Shown: positions 18,085 through 25,918 of the stretch, piece after piece
Numbering within the stretch: position 1 is the stretch's first letter
How the letters are laid out: every line of letters starts with the position of its first letter
The notes under the pieces: generated by a model
What the model was told of the DNA's origin: nothing
The model's database searches: none
What the model saw: only the letters and a program-made list of their open reading frames with translations
Translations under genes and position numbers: made by a program
NCBI GenBank assembly: GCA_005880985.1
Contig: VBIQ01000006.1
Span: forward strand, 131,047-195,046
DNA length: 64,000 nt
Direction of reading: 5' to 3'
Source: Chloroflexota bacterium
Lineage (GTDB): Bacteria > Chloroflexota > Dormibacteria > Aeolococcales > Aeolococcaceae

Positions 18085-18146
18085 GCGATGGTGCATCATC
18101 GCCCGCGCGGCCGCGCCGCCGCCACCGATCTCAGTGGAGGGCCGCC

Positions 18147-19376
18147 GTGCGGGCCCTGGTCGCCGACCTCTCGTCGCTCGCCCGCGTCGCCCTCACCGCG
18201 GCGGCGACGCGAGTGCGTCCCGCCGCTGCGTGGAGCCGCGGCGGGATCCTCGCCATGGAGGAGGTCAACCTCCCCGAGCCACCGGGTCACGGATGGGTCA
18301 GGGTGCGGCCAACCCTGACCGGCATCTGCGGCTCCGACCTCAAGCTGCTCCACGGCACCGGCTTCAGCCCGCTGCTCACCGCCTACAACCCGGAACGTCG
18401 CGCCATTCTCGGCCACGAGCTCACCGGCGTCGTCGAGGTGACCGGCCCCGGCACCACCACCGTCCGCGAGGGCGATCGTGTGCTGGTGGAGCCGACCCTG
18501 TGGTGCCGCCACAAGGGACTGCCCGAGTGCGGCCGCTGCCGTGCCGGCGAGGGTCACCTCTGCGAGAACCTGAGCCGCGCCGGCGACCTCTGTCCCGGCC
18601 AGGGCATCGGCTTCAGCACCGTTGTCGGCGGCGGTTGGAGCGAGGGCGTGCTCGCTCACGAGAGCATGTTGCTCGACGCCTCGGCGATCTCGGAGGCACG
18701 GGCGGTTCTCGCCGAGCCGGCCGCGGTCGCCCTGCATGCAGCGCGGCGCTGGCACGGCAACGGCGATCGGGTCGCGGTGATCGGCCCCGGCACCATCGGG
18801 CTGCTCACCGTCGCCGCGCTGCGACGGTTGCATTCGGGTCTCGACATCTCGGTGGTCGGTGAGCCCAGCTCCTCGTCCCGGCCATTCGGCGTCGACGATG
18901 CCCTCGCCGCCGGCGCCGACCGGGTGTGGACCCGTGCTCCCGCCGAGGTCCTCGCGCTGGTCGCGGCGCACACCGGCGGCACGCTGCTGCGCCCGCGATT
19001 CGGCCGGCTTCCCGTCCTCGACCGCGGTCTCGACGCCGTCTTCGACTGCATCGGACTGCCGTCGACCATCGACCTCGCTCTCCGTATGCTGCGGGCCCGT
19101 GGCACCCTGGTGCTGGTGGGCACGGCAGGCCGGCAGCGCGTCGACTGGTCACTGGTGTGGTGGCGCGAGCTGACCATCGCCGGCAGCGTCGTCTATGGCC
19201 GCGAGCCCGACGGCTCGCGCACCTTCGAGACGGTGCGCGAGTGGCTCGCGGATCCTGCCTACCATGTCGACGGCGTGCTCACCCACCGCTTTGCTCTCGA
19301 CGGTTACGCGGAGGCGCTCAGCACCGCCGCGGCGGGACCGGCCGCGGGCGCCATCAAGGTGGCGCTGACGGTATGA
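18147..19376 (+). CDS. Zinc-dependent alcohol/sugar dehydrogenase (MDR family)
   Basis: A 409-residue medium-chain dehydrogenase. Catalytic zinc ligands are in GICGSD and GHEL; the structural zinc loop has four Cys (WCRHKGLPECGRCRAGEGHLC). The Rossmann motif is VIGPGTIGLLTVAAL, followed by a second half ending GAIKVALTV. An unusual ~30-residue leader (MRALVADLSSLARVALTA) precedes the first catalytic-domain strand. The layout resembles threonine/sorbitol/glucose dehydrogenases; substrate unknown. It is the first gene of a tightly coupled three-gene operon with a patatin and an SDR. Confidence 0.85.
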   Translation: MRALVADLSSLARVALTAAATRVRPAAAWSRGGILAMEEVNLPEPPGHGWVRVRPTLTGICGSDLKLLHGTGFSPLLTAYNPERRAILGHELTGVVEVTGPGTTTVREGDRVLVEPTLWCRHKGLPECGRCRAGEGHLCENLSRAGDLCPGQGIGFSTVVGGGWSEGVLAHESMLLDASAISEARAVLAEPAAVALHAARRWHGNGDRVAVIGPGTIGLLTVAALRRLHSGLDISVVGEPSSSSRPFGVDDALAAGADRVWTRAPAEVLALVAAHTGGTLLRPRFGRLPVLDRGLDAVFDCIGLPSTIDLALRMLRARGTLVLVGTAGRQRVDWSLVWWRELTIAGSVVYGREPDGSRTFETVREWLADPAYHVDGVLTHRFALDGYAEALSTAAAGPAAGAIKVALTV

Positions 19377-20380
19377 CGGCGGTCTCCGACGGGGGACGCG
19401 GCGAACCCCGGATCGGCGTGGTGCTCGGCGCCGGCGGCGTCGTCGGGCACGCGTTCCACGCCGGCACCCTGGCGGCGCTCGCCGAGGCCACCGGCTGGGA
19501 CGCGCGCACCGCGACGGTGATCGTCGGCACCTCCGCCGGCTCGGTGGTGGGTGCGCTGCTGCGCACCGGGATCAGTCCTGCCGACATCGCCGCCCGGGCC
19601 ACCGGAGCCCCGGTCTCGCCGGAAGGGCAGGAGCGGCTGCTCCGCCTGGGACCGCCCCGGCCATACCCCGGCGACGGTGCCCGCGAGCCTCTCGGGCCGC
19701 CGGCGTTTCCCTCGCGGGCGCTGCTGGCGCGGGCGGCGCTGCGTCCGTGGCAGACGCGACCGGGGTCGCTGGCCGCGGCGGTGATGCCGAGAGGGACGGT
19801 GCCGACCGAGCCCATCGTCGCCGGCATCCGGGCCCTCTACGGGCGGATCGCCTGGCCGGAACGTGCGCTGCTGATCTGCGCGGTGCGCCTGTCCGACGGG
19901 CAGCGCGTCGTCTTCGGACGTCCCGGCACCCCCCAGGTGCGCGTCGCCGACGCCGTCGCCGCCTCGTGCGCCATCCCCGCCTACTTTCGGCCCGTCAGCA
20001 TCGCCGGCTTCGAGTACGTCGACGGTGGCGCGCACTCTCCGACCAACGCCGACGTGCTCGCCGGCGAGCGTCTCGACCTGGTGGTGATCAGCTCGCCCAT
20101 GTCGACACCGTGGCGAGGGATGCTGGGCGGGATCGACTTCCCGCTGCGAGGGGTCTCGCGCGCTCTGCTCGACGGTGAGCGGCTGCGCCTGCGCCGCGCC
20201 GGCATTCCCGTGGTGCTCTTCGAGCCCACCGCCGCCGATCGTGCGGTGATGGGTCTCGACGCGATGAACCCCGCCCGTCGCGGTGCGGTCACCGAGCAGA
20301 GCCGGCGCAGCGCGCTGGAGCGGTTGGCTGATCCGGCGGTGCGCCGTCGACTGTCGATGCTCACCGGAGCGGTCCGCTGA
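19373..20380 (+). CDS. Patatin-like phospholipase
   Basis: A 335-residue lipid acyl hydrolase with the oxyanion-hole loop GAGGVVGHAFHAG near the N-terminus, nucleophile elbow GTSAG (Ser near residue 51) and the catalytic Asp in DGGAHSPTNADVL, the Ser-Asp dyad of patatins. It probably hydrolyses membrane lipids or acyl esters in the cytoplasm or at the inner membrane face. ATG overlaps the stop of the dehydrogenase gene by 4 bases (ATGA). Confidence 0.88.
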   Translation: MTAVSDGGRGEPRIGVVLGAGGVVGHAFHAGTLAALAEATGWDARTATVIVGTSAGSVVGALLRTGISPADIAARATGAPVSPEGQERLLRLGPPRPYPGDGAREPLGPPAFPSRALLARAALRPWQTRPGSLAAAVMPRGTVPTEPIVAGIRALYGRIAWPERALLICAVRLSDGQRVVFGRPGTPQVRVADAVAASCAIPAYFRPVSIAGFEYVDGGAHSPTNADVLAGERLDLVVISSPMSTPWRGMLGGIDFPLRGVSRALLDGERLRLRRAGIPVVLFEPTAADRAVMGLDAMNPARRGAVTEQSRRSALERLADPAVRRRLSMLTGAVR

Positions 20381-21198
20381 CCGCCGCGCGCACCGTCCTG
20401 ACCACCGGCGCCAACTCCGGCATCGGGCTGGCGACGGTGATCGAGCTGGCGCGCCGTGGTTTCGACTCGGTGGGGACGGTGCGCTCCTCCGCCAAGGCGC
20501 GCGCGGTGCATCAGGCGGCACGCAAGGCGGGTGTCGAGGTGCGGACCGTCCTGCTCGACGTCACCGACGGCGACGCCTGCCGCCGCGCCATCGACGAGGA
20601 GCGCCCATGCGGTCTGGTCAACAACGCCGGCTACTCGTCGTCGGGCGCCATCGAGGATGTCTCCGACGCCGAGGCGCGCCGCGCGTTGGAGACGATGGTG
20701 CTCGCCCCCATGCGGCTGGCCCGCCTCGCCATTCCCCACATGCGCGAGGCCGGCGGTGGCCGCATCGTCAACATCTCGTCGGTGTACGGGCGTACCAGCA
20801 CCCCGCTCACCGGCTGGTATCAGGGCTGCAAGCACGCTCTCGAAGGGCTCAGCGACGCGCTGCGGATGGAGGTCGCCTCGAGCAACATCAGGGTGGTGCT
20901 GATCGAGCCCGGCGGGTTTCGCACCGGCATCTGGGAGGAGGCGGAACGCGAGATGGAGCGGCACGCCGGATCGCGCTACCGGTCCGCCTATCGCCGCAGC
21001 CTGACCGGGGTGCGGTTGACCCAGCCGATCATGGGTGATCCGCAGGGATGCGCGCGGGTGATCGCCGGCGCGGTGCAGTCGCGCAATCCCAACGCCCGTT
21101 ACCTGGTCGGGCTGGACGCGCAGGCGGTCGCCCTCTACGAACGGCTGGTGCCGACGATGGTCAAGGACCGGCTGGCGCGGGTGACGCTCGGCCTGTAG
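20377..21198 (+). CDS. Short-chain dehydrogenase/reductase (probable CTG start)
   Basis: About 273 residues of classical SDR: TGANSGIG cofactor loop, NNAG, SSVYGRT and catalytic YQGCK, then IEPGGFRTG. The first Rossmann strand is encoded from 20380 on, but in this frame there is no ATG, GTG or TTG between the upstream in-frame stop (20329-20331) and 20437, and the GTG at 20437 is already past the glycine loop. CTG 20377, overlapping the patatin stop as CTGA in the same geometry as the ATGA junction before it, is the best start. The enzyme likely acts on a lipid- or sugar-derived alcohol with its operon partners. Confidence 0.85.
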   Translation: MTAARTVLTTGANSGIGLATVIELARRGFDSVGTVRSSAKARAVHQAARKAGVEVRTVLLDVTDGDACRRAIDEERPCGLVNNAGYSSSGAIEDVSDAEARRALETMVLAPMRLARLAIPHMREAGGGRIVNISSVYGRTSTPLTGWYQGCKHALEGLSDALRMEVASSNIRVVLIEPGGFRTGIWEEAEREMERHAGSRYRSAYRRSLTGVRLTQPIMGDPQGCARVIAGAVQSRNPNARYLVGLDAQAVALYERLVPTMVKDRLARVTLGL

Positions 21199-21207
21199 CG
21201 CCGGCGG

Positions 21208-21221
21208 GCGGGCTGGCCCGC
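21208..21221. terminator. Short hairpin between convergent genes
   Basis: GCGGG-CTGG-CCCGC (5 bp, extendable by a G-T pair) lies between the SDR stop and the VIT-family stop. No T-tract; weak evidence. Confidence 0.3.
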
Positions 21222-21952
21222 TAGCTCGCCTGGACGCCGATGCCGCGGCCGACGCCGAAGGTCACCGCCGCGGCGACGCTGGCGAGGAGCAGCTGCCGGG
21301 TCGCGGTGCGCACGCGCGAGCGGCCGGTGAACTGAGCGATGACCACGCCGATGGCGATCGACATCAGCGCGCCCACCAGCACCGACGCGACCACCGCCCT
21401 GGTGCTGCTGGTGAAGAACCACGGCAGCAGCGGCGCCAGGGCGCCGAACGAGAAGGTCGTGAACGACGAGAAGGCCGCCCCCATCGGCGATCCCAGCGAC
21501 TGGGGATCGACCCCCAGCTCCTCACGGCTGTGGGTGTCGAGGGCGACGGCCGGGTCGCGCATCAGTACCGTGGCCACCTCCTCGGCGACCTCGCGGCGGA
21601 GTCCGCGCTTTATGTACATCCCCACCAGCTCGTTCCGCTCCGAGACCGGGTGGCGGCGGATCTCCTCGCGCTCGATGTCCAACTCTCGCTGGAGCAGTTC
21701 GGTCTGGGCGCGCATCGACACGTACTCGCCGGTGCCCATCGAGAAGGCCCCCGCCACCAGGCCCGCCAGTCCCGCCAGGCGCACCACGCCGGGAGCGGGG
21801 TTGGCGCCGGCCACACCCAGGATCAGGGAGACATTGGTGAGCAGACCGTCGCTGATTCCGAAGACGGCGGCGCGGGCGGAGCCGCCCTGCACGTCGCGAT
21901 GGTGCTCGGGCCGCTGGCGCCTGGCTGCCGCCAAACGCTCGGCGATCGCCAT
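21221..21952 (-). CDS. VIT1/CCC1 family metal transporter
   Basis: A 243-residue membrane protein of the VIT1/CCC1 group: GGSARAAVFGISDGLLTNVSLILGVAGA (TM1 with the conserved Asp), FSMGTGEYVSMRAQTELLQREL (TM2 with Met/Gly/Glu), an acidic cytoplasmic metal-binding helix stretch, then FSSFTTFSFGALAPLLPWFF and two last TMs. Homologues move Fe2+ or Mn2+ across membranes. A TATCGT box 6 bases before ATG suggests a leaderless transcript. Confidence 0.88.
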   Translation of the reverse strand: MAIAERLAAARRQRPEHHRDVQGGSARAAVFGISDGLLTNVSLILGVAGANPAPGVVRLAGLAGLVAGAFSMGTGEYVSMRAQTELLQRELDIEREEIRRHPVSERNELVGMYIKRGLRREVAEEVATVLMRDPAVALDTHSREELGVDPQSLGSPMGAAFSSFTTFSFGALAPLLPWFFTSSTRAVVASVLVGALMSIAIGVVIAQFTGRSRVRTATRQLLLASVAAAVTFGVGRGIGVQAS

Positions 21953-21958
21953 GCGCTG

Positions 21959-21964
21959 ACGATA
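21959..21964 (-). promoter_or_regulatory. -10 element (TATCGT), leaderless promoter for the VIT-family gene
   Basis: On the minus strand TATCGT is followed by 6 bases and the ATG at 21952. Confidence 0.4.
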
Positions 21965-21997
21965 CGCGAAAGGCGAGCGGCCAGGGCCTGCCGCAGA

Positions 21998-22783
21998 TCA
22001 GCCGGACGCGTGCGCCATCTCGTCGGACGCGAGTGGGAAGCGCACCACGAATCGGCTGCCCGCGCCGGCGGCGCTTCGCTCCAGCACCAGGGTGCCGCCG
22101 TTGCCCTCGGCGAGCTCGCGGGCGATGGCCAGACCGAGTCCGCTTCCGGGCAGGCCCGGGATGGCCTCGTCATCCGCCCGCACGAAGCGCTCGAAGATCC
22201 GCTCGCGCATGTGGCTGCGGACCCCAATGCCATGGTCCTCCACCGCGATCACCGCCTGGCGGTGCTGCGCCTCGGCGCGCACCAGGACCCACGGCGGACC
22301 GGCCGAGTAGGACAGCGAGTTGTTGACGAGGTTGTCTAGAATCAGTGCGACCTGAGAGGGATCGGCCTGCACCGTCACCGGCCGCTCGGGCAGCTGGACC
22401 TCGAGCCGGGCGCCGAGCAGCTCGGCGCGACCGGCGGACCGGGACACCGCGCCGGCGACGGCTTCCCGCACGTCCAGCCGTTCTCGGTCGGTCGAGAGGC
22501 GGCCGCTGTCGAGGCGGGCCGCGGTCAGCAGGTCCTCGATCAGCCGGGCGAGCTCGCGTGCCTTCTCATCCAACCGGGCGACCGGCAGCTCCCATCGGGC
22601 GGGCACTTCGCCCAGGCTGCCGTCGGCGATCAGCGACAGGTAGCCGCGGATCACGCTCAGCGGCGCGCGCAGCTCGTGGGCCAGCGCGAGGACCTCCGTG
22701 CCCACCGCCGGCCGGTGCCGCCGCGTCCGGATGGGGCGCCCCTGCAGCTGCCGCTCTGCGTGGGTCTTTGCTCCACTCGCCAT
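21998..22783 (-). CDS. Soluble sensor histidine kinase (orphan)
   Basis: A 261-residue cytoplasmic kinase made only of HisKA and HATPase domains: H-box LALAHELRAPLSVIRGYLSL, N-box LILDNLVNNSLSYSAG, G1 AVEDHGIGV, F-box ERFVRADD and G2 GSGLGLAIARELAE. There is no TM helix and no recognisable sensor domain, so its signal must come from a partner. No response regulator is adjacent. A perfect 9-bp inverted repeat sits just upstream. Confidence 0.85.
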   Translation of the reverse strand: MASGAKTHAERQLQGRPIRTRRHRPAVGTEVLALAHELRAPLSVIRGYLSLIADGSLGEVPARWELPVARLDEKARELARLIEDLLTAARLDSGRLSTDRERLDVREAVAGAVSRSAGRAELLGARLEVQLPERPVTVQADPSQVALILDNLVNNSLSYSAGPPWVLVRAEAQHRQAVIAVEDHGIGVRSHMRERIFERFVRADDEAIPGLPGSGLGLAIARELAEGNGGTLVLERSAAGAGSRFVVRFPLASDEMAHASG

Positions 22784-22790
22784 GGGGATA

Positions 22791-22815
22791 AGTATGACAG
22801 CAGTGTTGTCATACT
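22791..22815. promoter_or_regulatory. Perfect 9-bp inverted repeat (operator candidate) over the histidine kinase promoter
   Basis: AGTATGACA (22791-22799) and TGTCATACT (22807-22815) are exact reverse complements separated by 7 bases. On the minus strand the right arm ends in CATACT, a -10-like box 7 bases before the ATG at 22783, so the palindrome would overlap the promoter of a leaderless kinase mRNA. It lies in the gap between the thioesterase stop and the kinase start. The AT content and lack of T-tract argue for an operator, not a terminator. Confidence 0.55.
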
Positions 22816-22828
22816 GAACATCCGTGGA

Positions 22829-23623
22829 CTACCGGAGGATTGACCCCCGAGCCTCGACCAGGAGGGATTGCAAGGAGCGGCCGATCGCGCCACGCGCGTC
22901 GAACAGAGCACTCTGGGCCAGGCCCCGCCCACCGGGATCGATGTCGGTGCGCGCGTCCAGGCAGATCCACTCTCCCTCCGGCTGCCGGTGGAGATGAATG
23001 GTGAGATCGGGATTGATGAAGAGGAAGCGTTGCCAGTCGATGGGGGCGCTGACGCCGTTCCCGAAGTCCGCCGCCGCGGCGACCCGCATCAGCGGCGACG
23101 GCTCCTCGCCCGCGACCACCGGACGGCGCAGCCGCATCCAGACGGTCGACGGTCCGGGCCGCTCGAAACTGCCGGCGGCGAACCGCATCTCCACTCCGGT
23201 GAGGTGAAAGGCGGCGTCAGCGGACTCGTTCGACGGCTGAGCACGTGTCGGCAGGGGCGGAGGCAACGGTCCCGGAGGGCTGTCGGGGATCGTCAGCGAC
23301 CCCTCGCGGATCAGCAGCGCCGTCGCCCGGCTCAGCTCGACGCCACCGTCGTCGCGCAGCCGCGCCTCGACCACCTGCACCCGGCGACCGGGACGGATCA
23401 CGCCGGCGGAGACGAAGAGACGTTGCAGCGGGACCGGGCGAAACAGCTCGACGCTCAGCCTGACCACCGCCATCGGCACCGGCGTGGCAACCGACTCGAC
23501 CGCGCGTGCCAGCAGCGCCGCCACCGGTCCACCGTGCTGCGCCAGCGGGTCCCACGGCCCGCGGGTGTGCTCGGTGGCGACGAAGGCGTCCCCGTCGGGC
23601 ACGAAGAGAGCGTCGTCGGTCAC
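22829..23623 (-). CDS. Thioesterase family protein (double hotdog)
   Basis: A 264-residue protein with TesB-like double-hotdog layout: GPWDPLAQHGGPVAALLARAVES early, VVRLSVELFRPVPLQRLFV in the first hotdog, and ISAPIDWQRFLFINPDLTIHLHR-type text with FINPDLTIHLHR and DARTDIDPGGRGLAQSALFD in the second. Such proteins hydrolyse acyl-CoA esters. GTG 23623 is preferred because a TACCCT box lies exactly 7 bases upstream; the frame is open further but without family resemblance. Confidence 0.75.
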   Translation of the reverse strand: MTDDALFVPDGDAFVATEHTRGPWDPLAQHGGPVAALLARAVESVATPVPMAVVRLSVELFRPVPLQRLFVSAGVIRPGRRVQVVEARLRDDGGVELSRATALLIREGSLTIPDSPPGPLPPPLPTRAQPSNESADAAFHLTGVEMRFAAGSFERPGPSTVWMRLRRPVVAGEEPSPLMRVAAAADFGNGVSAPIDWQRFLFINPDLTIHLHRQPEGEWICLDARTDIDPGGRGLAQSALFDARGAIGRSLQSLLVEARGSILR

Positions 23624-23630
23624 CGCCGCG

Positions 23631-23636
23631 AGGGTA
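23631..23636 (-). promoter_or_regulatory. -10 element (TACCCT), leaderless promoter for the thioesterase gene
   Basis: On the minus strand TACCCT is followed by 7 bases and GTG 23623. Confidence 0.45.
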
Positions 23637-23692
23637 ACCGCGCCCCGGCTCGGGCCGCCTCCCGCGGCGGCCGGGTCGCCTCGCCGATCAAG

Positions 23693-23698
23693 TAGAGT
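23693..23698 (+). promoter_or_regulatory. -10 element (TAGAGT) of the glycosyltransferase operon
   Basis: TAGAGT is followed by 8 bases and a GTG (23707) that opens a 22-codon frame ending on the glycosyltransferase start codon. The divergent thioesterase promoter lies ~60 bases away. Confidence 0.45.
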
Positions 23699-23706
23699 GC
23701 GCCCCC

Positions 23707-23775
23707 GTGCATTCCACGCGGTATGTGACGGGCCACCCGGCGGCCGCGTCCGGACAGAACGAGCCCGCCTCATGA
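23707..23775 (+). CDS. Putative 22-codon leaderless upstream ORF coupled to the GT4 gene
   Basis: GTG 23707 sits 8 bases after the TAGAGT box, the same spacing as leaderless genes elsewhere in this window. The frame runs 22 codons (begins VHSTRYVTGHP) and stops with TGA at 23773-23775, which overlaps the ATG of the glycosyltransferase as ATGA. This would translate the short peptide first and deliver the ribosome to the main start, which has no good Shine-Dalgarno of its own. No similarity to a known peptide is recognised. Confidence 0.4.
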   Translation: MHSTRYVTGHPAAASGQNEPAS

Positions 23776-25169
23776 CCGCCGACCGCCAGGTTGGCGGCGC
23801 GCTCGACGCCCATCTCGCCGCTGTCGCCACCGGCCTGCGCGGCCCCACTCTCCCTTCCGCCCCGGCTCCATCGCTGCCGATCCGGAGTGGCGCGGCGGAG
23901 CCCCGCCCGCCCGCGGGCGACGGCGACCGCCCCCTGCGGATCGCCCTGCTCGCCTACCGCGGCAACCCGCACTGCGGCGGTCAGGGTGTCTACGTCCGCA
24001 ATCTCAGCCGGGCTCTGGTCGCGCTCGGCCACCAGGTCGAGGTGATTGCCGGGCAGCCCTACCCCGAGGTGTCCGAGGGGGTCCGGCTGACCCGCCTGCC
24101 GAGCCTCGACCTGTACCGCCCCGACGACCCGTTTCGCATCCCCTGGCCGCGCGAGTTCCGCGATCCGGTCGACGTCCTCGAGTTCGCTGTGATGTGCACC
24201 GCCGGCTTCCCGGAGCCGCTCACCTTCAGCCTTCGGGCGTCGCGCCTGCTGCGCCGGCGTCGCGGCGACTTCGACGTGATCCACGACAACCAGTGCCTCG
24301 GTTACGGCATCCTCCGGGTCGCCCGCGACTGCGCGCCGGTGGTGGCGACCGTCCATCACCCGATCACCGTCGACCGGCGGCTGGAGCTGGCGCACGCTCC
24401 GACGCTGCGGCGCCGGCTGACCCTGTGGCGCTGGTACGGCTTCACCCGCATGCAGGTGCGGGTGGCGCGGCGCCTGCCTCGGCTGATCACCGTCTCGGCG
24501 AACTCACAGCGCGACATCAGCCGCGACTTCGACATCCCCGCGGACCGGCTGCGGGTGATCGATCTCGGGGTCGATCCAACCGTCTTCCGGCCCCTCGACG
24601 AGGTGTCTCGCGTCCCGGGTCGGATCATCACGACCGCCAGCGCCGACGTGCCGATGAAGGGGCTGGTCACCCTGGTCACGGCGCTGGCGGCCGTCCGCGA
24701 CCGGTACCCCGGCGCCGAGCTGATGGTGGTCGGGCGCCCCCGCCCGGAGGGCGCGGCGGCGCGGGCCATCGATGCGCTCGGGCTGCGCGGCGCGGTGCAC
24801 TTCCGCGGCGGCGTGACCCAGGAGGACATCGTCCGGCTCTACGCCGAGTCCCAGGTGGCGGTGGTGCCCTCGCTCTATGAGGGGTTCTCGCTCCCCGCCA
24901 TCGAGGCCATGGCGGCGGCCGTCCCGCTGGTCGCGTCGCGTGCCGGAGCCCTTCCCGAGGTGGTCGGCGCCGACGGCGACACCGCCCTGCTGGTCGAGCC
25001 GGGCGACGCCACCCGACTCGCCCAGAGCGTGGTGAGGCTGCTCGACGACGCCGCCCTGCGCCGCCGCGTCGGACGCGCCGGCCGCGAGCGCGTCCTGCGT
25101 CGCTTCACCTGGGAGGCGACCGCTCGCGCCACCGCCGACGAGTACCGGCAGGTGCTGGCCGCGTGCTGA
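23772..25169 (+). CDS. Glycosyltransferase family 4 (GT-B)
   Basis: A 465-residue cytoplasmic/peripheral glycosyltransferase. After a Pro-rich ~50-residue leader, the N-domain begins RIALLAYRGNPHCGGQGVYVRNLSRAL (acceptor-side loop GGQGVYV). The C-domain has VIDLGVDPTVFRPL, SADVPMKGLVTLV, and the EX7E donor motif in PSLYEGFSLPAIEAMAAAVPLVAS followed by GALPEVVG. GT4 enzymes transfer a sugar from NDP- or GDP-sugars with retention. It leads an operon with a methyltransferase and a toroid-fold protein, suggesting a modified glycoconjugate. Start ATG 23772. Confidence 0.9.
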   Translation: MTADRQVGGALDAHLAAVATGLRGPTLPSAPAPSLPIRSGAAEPRPPAGDGDRPLRIALLAYRGNPHCGGQGVYVRNLSRALVALGHQVEVIAGQPYPEVSEGVRLTRLPSLDLYRPDDPFRIPWPREFRDPVDVLEFAVMCTAGFPEPLTFSLRASRLLRRRRGDFDVIHDNQCLGYGILRVARDCAPVVATVHHPITVDRRLELAHAPTLRRRLTLWRWYGFTRMQVRVARRLPRLITVSANSQRDISRDFDIPADRLRVIDLGVDPTVFRPLDEVSRVPGRIITTASADVPMKGLVTLVTALAAVRDRYPGAELMVVGRPRPEGAAARAIDALGLRGAVHFRGGVTQEDIVRLYAESQVAVVPSLYEGFSLPAIEAMAAAVPLVASRAGALPEVVGADGDTALLVEPGDATRLAQSVVRLLDDAALRRRVGRAGRERVLRRFTWEATARATADEYRQVLAAC

Positions 25170-25918
25170 CGGTCGACTACGCCGCGCTCGGGCTGCGTCC
25201 CGGCGAGCGGCTGCTCGACGTCGGTTGTGGCGGTGGCAGGCACGCCCTCGAGGGTGTGCACCACGGCGCCGCGGTCGTCGCCCTCGACCAGAGCGCGGGT
25301 GACCTGCGGGTGGCCCGCGGCGCCGTCGAGCAGTACGGCGCCGTCGACGTGCAGGCCGCCGGCGGACGCTTCTCGGCGGTGCGCGGCGACGCCCGGGCGC
25401 TCCCCTTCGCCGACGGCAGCTTCGATCGTGTCATCGCCGCCGAGGTGCTCGAGCACATCCCCGACGACGAGGCCGCGGTGCGCGAGCTGGTCCGCGTCCT
25501 CCGTCCGGGGGGCGTGCTGGTGGTGACGGTTCCCCGGTGGTGGCCGGAGCGCGTCTGCTGGGCGCTGTCGGACGAGTACCACCAGCAGAGCGGCGGCCAC
25601 GTCCGCATCTACCGGGGCGATGCCCTGCAGCGCCTGCTCCGGGGCGCCGGCATGGTGCCGCGGCGCCGACACCACGCCCACGCGCTGCACTCGCCGTACT
25701 GGTGGCTGCGCTGCGCGCTCGGGCCCGGGCGTGACCGCGCGGTGCCGGTGCGGCTCTACCACCGCTTCCTTGTGTGGGACCTGATGCGGCGGCCGGCGCT
25801 GGTCCGCTGGCTGGAGCGGGCCCTCAACCCGCTGCTCGGCAAGAGCCTGGTGATCTACGCGTTCAGGCCCGTCAGCGCCACCGTGGCGGCGGCGAGGACG
25901 GATCGTGCAGCGGCCTGA
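25163..25918 (+). CDS. Class I SAM-dependent methyltransferase (Methyltransf_11 type)
   Basis: A 251-residue methyltransferase: motif I RLLDVGCGGGRHAL, acidic motif VVALDQS, GDARALPFADGSFDRVIAAEVLEHI and LRPGGVLVVTVP. The C-terminal ~100 residues (WWLRCALGPGRDRAVPVRLYHRFLVWDLM) form a lid region common in enzymes acting on lipid-linked or polyketide substrates. GTG start overlaps the end of the glycosyltransferase gene by 7 bases; the next gene overlaps by 14. Probably methylates the product of the glycosyltransferase. Confidence 0.85.
   Translation: MLTVDYAALGLRPGERLLDVGCGGGRHALEGVHHGAAVVALDQSAGDLRVARGAVEQYGAVDVQAAGGRFSAVRGDARALPFADGSFDRVIAAEVLEHIPDDEAAVRELVRVLRPGGVLVVTVPRWWPERVCWALSDEYHQQSGGHVRIYRGDALQRLLRGAGMVPRRRHHAHALHSPYWWLRCALGPGRDRAVPVRLYHRFLVWDLMRRPALVRWLERALNPLLGKSLVIYAFRPVSATVAAARTDRAAA

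Noticed and set aside
18085..18102. GCGATG/CATCGC inverted repeat over the thiolase start as an operator
   Set aside because: Only 6-bp arms in a GC-rich start region with repeated CAT triplets; it can be explained by chance.
20437..20439. GTG 20437 as start of the SDR
   Set aside because: It lies after the TGANSGIG cofactor loop, so the protein would lack its first Rossmann strand and could not bind NAD(P).
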